A DNA stretch of 64,000 nt from Nostoc sp. PCC 7107 (GTDB lineage Bacteria; Cyanobacteriota; Cyanobacteriia; Cyanobacteriales; Nostocaceae), in the NCBI RefSeq assembly GCF_000316625.1, contig NC_019676.1:2512501-2576500 (forward strand), given 5' to 3'. A model generated the notes under the pieces. The model was not told the DNA's origin and did no database searches. It was given only the letters and a program-made list of their open reading frames with translations. Positions 34,138-42,150 of the stretch are shown in pieces (the stretch's first letter is position 1; the number at the start of each line of letters is the position of its first letter). The position numbers and the translations under genes are program-made.

Positions 34138-34226
34138 GGACTTACGCAAAACACCTCTCAAACTCTCATTTCTCCGTGACCTCTGCGTCTCTGTGGTTCG
34201 ATTTTCCGTAGCCTGTGCATAAGTCC
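34138..34226. repeat. 89-bp element with GGACTTACGCA terminal inverted repeats, copy 2
   Basis: GGACTTACGCA at 34138-34148 and TGCATAAGTCC at 34216-34226 (one mismatch). It spans exactly the same length as copy 1 but the inner sequence is different. The rest of 33997-34595 shows no gene. Confidence 0.55.
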
Positions 34227-34595
34227 TGATTATATTTAACTAGTTAATCTGATTTGATACCAGGTAGAGATAACGTGGATGCTCCCCTTGCATGACCACT
34301 AGGCATCACTATTTTCTCCACAGTGATATTCTAGAGATTCACACTCCCAACCTAGACTGACTAACTGTACATCAGACACTATCAGAAGACTTAAATCTCA
34401 GTTAGATGAATACTGATGTCTCTGTCGGAAGATAGCAAATTGGTGAGTGCCTAGTTACCTTGATGCCATATTTGCAACCTCAGTTTTGGGACTGAATCAT
34501 TGATTTGAATAAAACTTACAAATCAACACACACTGATTCAATTTCATTTGCTTGAATAGCTATATTGATAGAATTGAAATTCATGCTTCTGGACT

Positions 34596-34841
34596 ATGGC
34601 AAGTAAATATATAGACGTGCAGGAATACACGGTGAGAGCGCATAAAAGACAAATTCACACTAGGGTCTTTCACTTTGTCTGCAAAGAATGTAATCAGACA
34701 ACCAAACGCGAGACTTATGGCCCTCGTCCTTTATATTGCGAAAGCTGCCGTCCTCCACAACCTCCGCGCAAATCCTCACAGTCATCTCAAAAAGCCAAAC
34801 CAAGACCGATGACTTACACAAGTGACACCACTTTGGGTTGA
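34596..34841 (+). CDS. Small zinc-ribbon-like protein
   Basis: 81 residues. Two Cys pairs, CKEC and CESC (about residues 29-32 and 49-52), spaced as in a zinc ribbon, sit between a basic N-terminus ([19 protein letters not shown]) and a Pro/Ser/Lys-rich tail. It probably binds zinc and perhaps nucleic acid (inference); no named family recognised. The gene lies 11 bp before the next one in the same direction, so the two are probably cotranscribed. Confidence 0.7.
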   Translation: MASKYIDVQEYTVRAHKRQIHTRVFHFVCKECNQTTKRETYGPRPLYCESCRPPQPPRKSSQSSQKAKPRPMTYTSDTTLG

Positions 34842-34852
34842 TTTAACACTCT

Positions 34853-35830
34853 ATGAAACCGCAATTGGAACCCCCTCCCCAAACCTTAATCTCGCCGTTG
34901 TTGGAATTACGAGACTACTATGCTCGTCTTGTAGAAGAATACGGAACCCTATATAATCAAGCGCGATCGCAACTCAACAATGTAGAAGGTTTATTATCTA
35001 GCTGGTCTTCACCATCAGAAGCTGGTAATAAGCTGCTAACAGTTGAAGTCATGAACGAAATGCTCTCTGCTTCTAAAGAAGACTTACTTCTATCTCCGTC
35101 TGACAGTGAATTAGAGGCGCATCCAGATTCACCACAGCCAGACTCAGAAGAATTAGAACTGGATAATTCTGCTGCAACGACAAACATCAACGATTCCACA
35201 GCTACAGAGACTATTAACTCGCTGAATAATGTTGATATTGCTATGTTGAGCGAGTATCAATCTTTAACTCGGATGGAAGCCATTAAACAGCTATTGGAAC
35301 AACATCTGGGTACAGTTTGCCACATAGATTTTATTGTGCGATCGCTTTATGGTGACTTAGAACCCCATGTGTTTAAGGTGGTCAAAGGTAGAGTTCAATC
35401 TTCACTTACCCAAGGTAGAGAAAGACAAGCTTGGTTTGGCATCCCCAGTGAGCCTGGTTGTTATACCCTAGATTTGGGTTTGGTGAACACCAATCAAACC
35501 AACAATAATCCTAAAACTGGCAAAAGCAAGAAAAAGCCTGTGATAGTTCCCCAAACAAAAGTTGTTCCTATGCTCAAAACTTTTGAAGGACAATTTTTGA
35601 TTGATGCTTTGACCATTTTCTTTCGGCAAAATCCAGGGAAAGTTTTTGGTGTGGCTGAAGTTATTGCCGGCATTTATGGCAATCTAGATGCGGAAGAAGT
35701 CAGAGAAGTAAAAAGCAAGGTACTAAATGAACTATCACGAGGTTATCGGACAGGACGATTTGCGAGAATACCCGATACAGTTGGCTTTTATACCTTGGAT
35801 ACTAAGTTAGTCCGCAAGGCTTCAGGCTGA
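34853..35830 (+). CDS. Protein with two repeated winged-helix-like domains
   Basis: 325 residues. A helical N-terminus (1-60) and an acidic, Ser-rich linker (about 70-120) precede two related domains. Repeat 1 (about 138-210) has HIDFIVRSLYGDLEPHVFKV and ends GIPSEPGCYTLDLGLV. Repeat 2 (about 245-320) has FGVAEVIAGIYGNLDAEEV and ends RIPDTVGFYTLDTKLV. The shared pattern (xxVIxxLYGDL, then FxRIPxxxGxYTLDxxLV) shows internal duplication. The layout resembles DNA-binding winged-helix domains, but I do not recognise a named family. With the zinc-ribbon partner it could be a nucleic-acid-associated pair (inference). Confidence 0.65.
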   Translation: MKPQLEPPPQTLISPLLELRDYYARLVEEYGTLYNQARSQLNNVEGLLSSWSSPSEAGNKLLTVEVMNEMLSASKEDLLLSPSDSELEAHPDSPQPDSEELELDNSAATTNINDSTATETINSLNNVDIAMLSEYQSLTRMEAIKQLLEQHLGTVCHIDFIVRSLYGDLEPHVFKVVKGRVQSSLTQGRERQAWFGIPSEPGCYTLDLGLVNTNQTNNNPKTGKSKKKPVIVPQTKVVPMLKTFEGQFLIDALTIFFRQNPGKVFGVAEVIAGIYGNLDAEEVREVKSKVLNELSRGYRTGRFARIPDTVGFYTLDTKLVRKASG

Positions 35831-35861
35831 AATTATGGCGGGAGGCAGAAGTTAAAATATT

Positions 35862-37376
35862 TTACTCTGCCCAATCCAAGCTACGCTTAACTGCTTTTTG
35901 CCAAGTGGCAAAGTTGGCTAAGGCGTTATTCCTCGCTTGATTAGGTTCAAAGATGCGGTCTATTTGCCGTTGACTAACTAGTGTTGTGTAGCTGTCCCAA
36001 AATCCAGCTGCTAAACCAGCGGCAAATGCTGCACCTTGTACTGTTGTATCGCGCATTTTTGGCCGTTCTACGGGAATGCCCAAAACATCAGCTTGGAACT
36101 GCATGAGAAAGTTGTTTTCACAAGCGCCGCCATCGACAATTAACCGCTTCATTGGCGTGGGAGAACAAGCATTAATGGCTTGCACAACTTCAAAAACTTG
36201 GTAAGCGATCGCTTCTAAAACAGCCCGCACTAAATGTTGGGGTTGGACGCTGGCGGTAATCCCAAAAAAGGCTCCTCTAGCATTCATATCCCAATAAGGC
36301 GCACCCAGCCCACTAAAGGCAGGGACAAAGTACACGCCGCCGTTATCGGCAACTTGGTTAGCCATTGTTTCTGTTTCTGCCGCAGTCTTAATCAGTTTGA
36401 TGCCATCCCGTAACCATTGGATACAGGCACCACTAGTAAACATACTGCCTTCTAAAGCATAGCCAATCTCTAAATTACCGCTGTGGTTTTGCGTCCAAGC
36501 CAAAGTGGAAATCAGTTGATGTGGCGATCGCACAATTTCTGATCCAGTATGGGCTACCAAAAAGCTCCCAGTACCATAAGTACATTTCATTAAACCAGGG
36601 CGATCACAGCCATGACCAAATAATGCTGCTTGTTGGTCGCCTAAAATAGCTGTGATGGGAATTTCTACACCCAACAAGGTTTTATCTGTCACACCAAATT
36701 TGCCTAAGCTGGGTTGAATCTGCGGCAAAATCTGAGCCGGAATTTGCAAGATTTCGAGTAATATTTCATCCCAGGCGCAGGTTTTTAGGTTCATTAACAT
36801 GGTGCGGCTGGCGTTACTGTGGTCGGTTGCATGAACTTTTCCCGCAGTTAATTTCCACAATACCCAAGTATCAATCGTACCTGCCAAAACATTGTTTAAA
36901 TCAACGCCTGTAACTTTGTCTAATAACCATCTCAACTTTGTCGCCGAAAAATAAGCATCAATCACCAAACCAGTGCGATCGTAAATTTCTACTGCATAAC
37001 CTTGTGTTTGTAATTGATGACAAAGAGGTGCAGTGCGGCGGTCTTGCCAAACAATAGCTTTATGTAGGGGTTTACCAGTGGTTTTATCCCAAATTAAGCA
37101 AGTTTCCCGCTGTACAGTCAATCCCAAGGCGGCTATTTGTGATGGCGAAATTTGCGCTTGGGCGATCGCATTTTCCATTACCCAGCAGGTATCTCGCCAA
37201 ATTTCTTCGGGATCATGTTCTAACCAGCCCGGTTGGGGATAATACTGTGTGAGTTCTTTATATGCTTGCCCAACAATTTGACCTGCTTTGTTAAATACAA
37301 AAGCACGGTTGCCTGTTGTACCCAAGTCCAAAGCCAAGATATAGCCTGATGATGGAGATGTACTTTCCACGGTCAC
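35862..37376 (-). CDS. glpK: Glycerol kinase
   Basis: 504 residues, the normal GlpK length. FGGY-kinase motifs: N-terminal phosphate-binding ILALDLGTTGNRAFVF, LTVQRETCLIWDKTTGKPL, VWQDRRTAPLC, and the C-terminal LIVDGGACENNFLMQFQADV with VQGAAFAAGLAAGFW. The Arg-Glu pair in QRET and the catalytic Asp region (GDQQAALFGHGC) agree with glycerol kinases rather than other FGGY sugars. It makes sn-glycerol-3-phosphate from glycerol and ATP in the cytoplasm. It lies 79 bp downstream of the GNAT gene on the same strand, possibly cotranscribed. Confidence 0.94.
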   Translation of the reverse strand: MTVESTSPSSGYILALDLGTTGNRAFVFNKAGQIVGQAYKELTQYYPQPGWLEHDPEEIWRDTCWVMENAIAQAQISPSQIAALGLTVQRETCLIWDKTTGKPLHKAIVWQDRRTAPLCHQLQTQGYAVEIYDRTGLVIDAYFSATKLRWLLDKVTGVDLNNVLAGTIDTWVLWKLTAGKVHATDHSNASRTMLMNLKTCAWDEILLEILQIPAQILPQIQPSLGKFGVTDKTLLGVEIPITAILGDQQAALFGHGCDRPGLMKCTYGTGSFLVAHTGSEIVRSPHQLISTLAWTQNHSGNLEIGYALEGSMFTSGACIQWLRDGIKLIKTAAETETMANQVADNGGVYFVPAFSGLGAPYWDMNARGAFFGITASVQPQHLVRAVLEAIAYQVFEVVQAINACSPTPMKRLIVDGGACENNFLMQFQADVLGIPVERPKMRDTTVQGAAFAAGLAAGFWDSYTTLVSQRQIDRIFEPNQARNNALANFATWQKAVKRSLDWAE

Positions 37377-37455
37377 TGATTAAGTATGAAGTCTGAACTC
37401 CTGTTTGGGTAACGATATCACAAAGTATTGGCGGGAGATCATACCTATGATATTT

Positions 37456-37977
37456 CTACATTTTTTGCCAGTCTTCTCGACTCAGACCGTAGACTAACAC
37501 CTCAGTTCCGAAGATTTCTGTTGTCCCTTGCAGTTTTTCGCCTAACTTCTGGGCTACACGCACAGAAGCAACATTTTGAGGATGAATCAAGCTAATAATC
37601 TGCGATCGCTGTAATTGGTTAAAAGCATAATTCATTGCTGCTGTTGCTGCTTCTGTCGCAAAGCCATATCCCCAATAATCCCGGCGCAACGACCAACCAA
37701 TCTCTAACCCAGGCCAGCCTTCTGGTTGCCAACAACCAATCCGACCAATCATTTCACTAGTTTGGCTTTCTTCAACAGCCCACAATCCATAGCCTCGTAA
37801 TTGCCAATGACCAATTATCATCGCCATATTTCGCCACGATTCCCCACGAGATAAAGGTTGACCCATACCGACATAACGCATCACCTCTGGATGGGCGCAC
37901 ATATCAGCGTAAACATCCAAATCTTCTTCACAAAAGCCTCGTAGGGTAAGGCGTTGAGTTTTCAGTTGAGGAATCAT
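37456..37977 (-). CDS. GNAT-family acetyltransferase (RimJ/RimL type)
   Basis: 173 residues covering one GNAT domain. RimJ/L-type features: LKTQRLTLRGFCEEDLDVYA at the start, GRIGCWQPEGWPGLEIGW, and the acetyl-CoA loop RRDYWGYGFATEAATAAMNY. The substrate (ribosomal protein N-terminus, amino acid or antibiotic) cannot be deduced. It starts 17 bp after the PAS-Crp regulator stop on the same strand, so the two genes are probably cotranscribed. Confidence 0.88.
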   Translation of the reverse strand: MIPQLKTQRLTLRGFCEEDLDVYADMCAHPEVMRYVGMGQPLSRGESWRNMAMIIGHWQLRGYGLWAVEESQTSEMIGRIGCWQPEGWPGLEIGWSLRRDYWGYGFATEAATAAMNYAFNQLQRSQIISLIHPQNVASVRVAQKLGEKLQGTTEIFGTEVLVYGLSREDWQKM

Positions 37978-37994
37978 AGTAATTGGTAATTGAT

Positions 37995-39185
37995 TTATTC
38001 TGAATCCTGAATTCTGACTTCTGAATTCTTCAAAATTATGTGTTTTTTGGCATCAAATGTAATTAAACCTTGTTGTTGTAATTTGCCGAACAATCGTGTA
38101 ATTGTGACTCTGGTAGTACCGCAAGCACTTGCTATATCTTCATGAGTAAAGCGCACACTGAAGCGAGTCCCACTTTCTATCTGTTCACCTACTTCCTGTT
38201 TCAAAAGCTCTAATAAATAGTGCAAACGGTCTTCTACTAATTGCTTTTTAGAAATAACTAAAAATGATTCTATCTGCCGTAACCGCTGACTGATTTTGGG
38301 TAACAAAATATGACTAAGTGTTGGGGTTACTAATATTTCTGACGCATAAATTGGTACTAACTCAACATCTGATAAAGCTATGGCTTGATAAATGGATAGA
38401 GAAGTCATACTAGAACCAAATACCATTTGTGTTTTTGCCAACCCTAGCAAGACTTCTTCGCCAGTTTCACTAAAGGTGCTGAGTTTGACCAAACCTCGAT
38501 AAATATACCAAACAACAGAGTTACTAATAGGGATAGTTTCGCCTTTAGAATGTTTGTATCTAGGGCGATTATGAATAAAATCTTTGTAATTCTCTGCTGA
38601 TGGTAATTCTGTTGGCTGGCGATCGCCAATATTCCGGATTAACCATAGTAAATATATGGCGCGGCCTTCTTGGTTTCGTACTACCTTGACTGTGAAGGCT
38701 GCGTCAAAGTATTCGCCATGACGTTGTTGCAAACGGATGACTAACTCTTTGGTTCTATCTGTATGATGTAGCTGATTGAGTTGGTGGCGGAAGTGCTGTT
38801 GTTCTTCTAAACAAACAAAGTTAATCATTGCTTTGCCAATCAGAAACTGTCTGGAAATATTCAGCAGTTCAGCGGTAGTTAAGTTAGCGTTTTCAATAAT
38901 CCCTTCGGGATTAGTGACTAAATAGCCATCTGGTGCATACTCGAATAAATCTTGGTAATGTTGGTGTTCTGTTTCTAGTGAATTTTGTGTTTCTTTTAAA
39001 GTTTCATTTTGCTGATATAGTTCTTCTGCTGCTAACTGTACCATCCTAGAAGTGCTATAAAGTTCTTGAAAAGCCTGTGGTAGCATATCGGGAGGAATCC
39101 AAGGCAAAATACTAGCAGTTTGGTACAAATCTGCTATGGGTTTATGCAAGGCTTCTAAACGTTGGATAAATAGTTTTATATTCAT
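37995..39185 (-). CDS. PAS-Crp/Fnr fusion transcription regulator
   Basis: 396 residues. Order: N-terminal helical region with coiled coil (1-75), PAS domain (about 80-185; LFEYAPDGYLVTNPEGIIENANLTTAELL), Crp/Fnr-type effector barrel (about 215-310; ETIPISNSVVWYIYRGLVKLS), dimer helix, and Crp helix-turn-helix (about 340-385; HEDIASACGTTRVTITRLFGKL). The barrel lacks the cAMP phosphate-binding signature, as in NtcA and Fnr, so the signal is probably not cAMP. Adding a PAS sensor to a Crp regulator is uncommon. The last codons (SEVRIQDSE and stop) are made by a heptamer repeat at 37997, so the original C-terminus may have been altered. Possible first gene of an operon with the GNAT and glpK genes. 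Confidence 0.85.
   Translation of the reverse strand: MNIKLFIQRLEALHKPIADLYQTASILPWIPPDMLPQAFQELYSTSRMVQLAAEELYQQNETLKETQNSLETEHQHYQDLFEYAPDGYLVTNPEGIIENANLTTAELLNISRQFLIGKAMINFVCLEEQQHFRHQLNQLHHTDRTKELVIRLQQRHGEYFDAAFTVKVVRNQEGRAIYLLWLIRNIGDRQPTELPSAENYKDFIHNRPRYKHSKGETIPISNSVVWYIYRGLVKLSTFSETGEEVLLGLAKTQMVFGSSMTSLSIYQAIALSDVELVPIYASEILVTPTLSHILLPKISQRLRQIESFLVISKKQLVEDRLHYLLELLKQEVGEQIESGTRFSVRFTHEDIASACGTTRVTITRLFGKLQQQGLITFDAKKHIILKNSEVRIQDSE
37997..38024. repeat. Heptamer STRR overlapping the regulator C-terminus
   Basis: ATTCTGA, ATCCTGA, ATTCTGA, CTTCTGA. It supplies the last about 9 codons and part of the stop codon of the PAS-Crp gene. Confidence 0.75.
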
Positions 39186-39405
39186 CTTTAATTCCCGCTA
39201 CTTACTTGCAGAGATTCAGCGAAAACCACAAATATTGAAATTATATAATTATATAAAGCATAGAAAATTTTTAACTAAAAATAACCTATACTTTATATTA
39301 GTAATAATTACTAATATATGAATTTTCAATATGTTATTAATTATATTTTGTTTTAGTTTGGTCAAAATCTTATACCAATAGTTACTGATAGCAGTCAAAG
39401 TATTG

Positions 39406-39440
39406 ATTCTGACTCCTGAATTTTGACTTTTGAATTCTTA
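39406..39440. repeat. Heptamer STRR, ATTCTGA family x5
   Basis: ATTCTGA, CTCCTGA, ATTTTGA, CTTTTGA, ATTCTTA in tandem; same family as 6268 and 37997. Confidence 0.7.
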
Positions 39441-39681
39441 TTTAATCACACAGACTCAGCCCATAATCATCTTACCGCTTACTGGTATACGTTAAGTGCA
39501 AATTTGTGACAAAAGTTTAGCATTTAACAAAACCTCTGATGATTTAGGCTGCACCGAGTTGGCGATCGCTCGGCGATTTCTGCAAAAATTTATCAATATC
39601 AATATTTTATTCTCCACTTAATTTATTCCAATTTTGATTCATCTATAGTACTCATTTGTGAATTTAAAAATTGATAGCGTG

Positions 39682-39714
39682 AGATACCCAACTTTTTTGA
39701 GCAGTTGGGTATCT
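39682..39714. terminator. Dispersed-family hairpin
   Basis: AGATACCCAACT pairs perfectly with AGTTGGGTATCT. It lies about 144 bp beyond the 3' end of the minus-strand gene at 39858. Confidence 0.5.
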
Positions 39715-39857
39715 TGTGGTTCACGAATAATTTAAGATTGCTATAGCTTAACAATAGATGTTAATTTTTGCTTTAGCTTCTATCAAAAGAATAAAGCCAC
39801 TACTACCGCAGGTATAACCTGAACTGTCGTTAGAAAAGCGGAATTACTAAATTTTTA

Positions 39858-41126
39858 CTAACGTAAACCATCATTATCAATAGCACTGTAGCCATCATTG
39901 GGTAAAAGTCCCAGCCAAGGGTCAGAACTAGGAGTCAAAAAAAGTTGCGCGTAAACTTTATCATTTAATTCAGCTAAGTTACTAGTTTGAGCATCTTGCA
40001 TAAACCATTGATGAATTTGGCTGTGCAGCATATATTCATTTCTGACAGTATCTAAAGCCATCAAAGTTTCAAATTTGTTGACTATTTTCGGCAAATTTGC
40101 GGCGGTGGTTTTGGGAGATGCAAATTTTTTTGCACCTATTAAAGCGATGCTATTTTGATCTAGTTTGGCATCAGTGGCATAAAGTTGAGCAATTTTCTGC
40201 CAAGCTTCTTGATCTGTAATTTCTGCTAAAGTCTGACGATTTGCTTCAGCATCAGAACGCAGAACATTCAGCATTGGGTTTTCTACAGCCATTTTAGTTA
40301 CAGCCAGAGAACCTGCAATTGCTGCTGTTGGTGATGGGTTTTCTACTAGTCTTGGAGGGGATTGAATACCTAAGCGGGATAAATCAGCAGTCCATCGAGT
40401 TTGGATTGCATTCAGGCGATCACTATGATATTTCTGTAAGAAAGCCTGACGCTGGGTGCTAGGAAGTTTGCTGTATTGTTTCGCTGCAACTTCAGCCTGT
40501 TGTAGCTGGCGCAAAAAAGCTTTAGGGCCGTAGAGTCCAGGAATCGCATCAATCGGACGACCAGAAGTATCTAATACATAGTGAATGCTGTTCCCTGTGA
40601 TTGTGCGCTCTAGTTTGCGACCATCCCCAAAATCAATTGTAACTTTGGGTACAGGGCGAACTGACTGCCAGTGTAAAATAAAGCGGTTTTGTAAAGCTTG
40701 AGCAATTGCTGTATTGGGATACAGCGCTACCCGAAAAAACCGACTATTAGCACAACTTAAATCTTGATCTAGTCTACCTAACAAACGCAGAGATAAAATT
40801 GGTTTACCACTAGCTTTCGCTGCTGCTTTAGCTGCTTCTAAATCAGTGTACCAGTACAACCGCGAAGCATAACAGTCTCGCTGTTGACACAGTTCATCTA
40901 AGGATGCACGAATTTGCGGATTTGGGATAACTGTATGAAAATTGAGTTCATTTTTGTGGGAATCCAAGAATTTTTGCAATCCCTGATTTCCTTGTTTGCG
41001 TAACACAGCAACTTCTTGAGATAGTGAAGAAATTTCATTTACGGGAGTTTGCGCTTTCGCTGTTGGCGAAAAATTTAAAATTACCAAGGTAACAACAAAG
41101 GTATTTGTAAAGTTTTTCAATGTCAT
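39858..41126 (-). CDS. Secreted protein with thioredoxin-like domain
   Basis: 422 residues. Signal peptide (FTNTFVVTLVILNFSPTAKA, cut before QTPVNE). Residues about 95-215 look like a thioredoxin-fold domain: KAAKASGKPILSLRLLGRL resembles the start of DUF255-type thioredoxin domains, and YVLDTSGRPIDAIPGLYGPK resembles their C-terminal half. There is no CxxC; the cysteines present (C79, C85 and C127) are not paired as a redox site. The C-terminal half is helical and unrecognised. It is probably a periplasmic non-redox thioredoxin-like protein. Monocistronic. Confidence 0.7.
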   Translation of the reverse strand: MTLKNFTNTFVVTLVILNFSPTAKAQTPVNEISSLSQEVAVLRKQGNQGLQKFLDSHKNELNFHTVIPNPQIRASLDELCQQRDCYASRLYWYTDLEAAKAAAKASGKPILSLRLLGRLDQDLSCANSRFFRVALYPNTAIAQALQNRFILHWQSVRPVPKVTIDFGDGRKLERTITGNSIHYVLDTSGRPIDAIPGLYGPKAFLRQLQQAEVAAKQYSKLPSTQRQAFLQKYHSDRLNAIQTRWTADLSRLGIQSPPRLVENPSPTAAIAGSLAVTKMAVENPMLNVLRSDAEANRQTLAEITDQEAWQKIAQLYATDAKLDQNSIALIGAKKFASPKTTAANLPKIVNKFETLMALDTVRNEYMLHSQIHQWFMQDAQTSNLAELNDKVYAQLFLTPSSDPWLGLLPNDGYSAIDNDGLR

Positions 41127-41745
41127 ATATTTTCCAGAAAGAGAAGTTGTAGATGGTAAAAAACATCTATTTTTGAGTCTACATCAGCAGATTCAGATGT
41201 TATTTTTATAGCTCAACTATAGCTGCGATCGCCAAATACTCAGTTTCGTAAGTAATCCCGAAATATAAAGACTTAATAGATACTTTTAAAGTTTCTGCTG
41301 GCAACAAAATTCTATACAGCTAATATCCGTCTATTTATCTAAACTTAGTGAAGTTTCGATATAGGAAACATAATTGAAATAAATGTTGATAAAAAATTCA
41401 TATATTTAAGCAATATATCTCCTTAAATATGCGAGTAAAGCATCTTTCGCTAAAGGTTCGCAACCGCAATAAAATCAGTACTTTTGCTCTTTAAATACTA
41501 TCTATTTTTCTTTTAATATTGCTGATAGTTGCGTTATCTTGCTTCCTAAACAAGTCTCATAATTATTATATTAGTGTGCATCTATCGGTTGAAGTTTTAG
41601 TTGCTTTTTAGATGAGTTTTATTAAGTAATTGCTTTGAAAATAGCGACATGGTGATGTATTTATCATGAAAATAAAACTCAGAATTTTGGCTCATAGCAT
41701 AACGCAACGTACACCAGCTTTAAGTTCCAACACTACACCACTGCA
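41127..41745. other. Divergent intergenic region
   Basis: 619 bp, AT-rich, between the minus-strand secreted-protein gene and the small secreted-protein gene at 41746. No repeat, RNA structure or gene recognised. Confidence 0.4.
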
Positions 41746-42066
41746 ATGAACCAATATAGTTGTCCTCTCCTAGCGCTACTGTTAAGTGTAGTCTCTAGTT
41801 TCATCTGCATTCCATGTCATGCTCAAGTTACTACAGAAGCAAAATCTGAGTTAGATAACAATAATCCACCAGAGAAAACATCATTTAATAACAAAGAGGT
41901 ATTACCTGTAAACAATGCAGATGACTCTGCAACTGTCAAATCAACTGTTATCTCCGATAATTCGGAAACTACAGCTGCTGTAACTGGTAATCAAGCTAAT
42001 TCTCAACCGACATTTCGCGTTCCTATCAACAGTAGAATTTTTGCTTCACCTTCGATGCAACAGTAA
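41746..42066 (+). CDS. Small secreted, low-complexity protein
   Basis: 106 residues. A signal peptide (LLALLLSVVSSFICIPCHAQ) is followed by an unstructured Asn/Ser/Thr-rich mature part (TTEAKSELDNNNPPEKTSFN) ending RVPINSRIFASPSMQQ. No cysteines in the mature part and no known domain. A dispersed-family hairpin 34 bp after the stop can end the transcript. It may be a true small exported protein; weak sequence constraint leaves some doubt. Confidence 0.55.
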   Translation: MNQYSCPLLALLLSVVSSFICIPCHAQVTTEAKSELDNNNPPEKTSFNNKEVLPVNNADDSATVKSTVISDNSETTAAVTGNQANSQPTFRVPINSRIFASPSMQQ

Positions 42067-42100
42067 AATCAGCTTTTATTTTCTTAAAATTGAAAAACTC

Positions 42101-42133
42101 AGATCCCTGAATTCTTTGAGAAGTCGGGGATCT
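42101..42133. terminator. Dispersed-family hairpin between convergent genes
   Basis: AGATCCCTGAATTCT / AGAAGTCGGGGATCT with loop TTG; 15 positions, one mismatch and one wobble. It sits between the small secreted-protein gene and the convergent glycosyltransferase and can serve both. Confidence 0.6.
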
Positions 42134-42150
42134 ATTTATTTACGAATTAT

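Larger units (their letters stand above)
39186..39857. other. Intergenic region with STRR and hairpin
   Basis: 672 bp between two minus-strand genes. It contains the heptamer array at 39406-39440 and the hairpin at 39682-39714. The AT-rich part next to 39185 should hold the PAS-Crp promoter. No gene seen. Confidence 0.45.
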
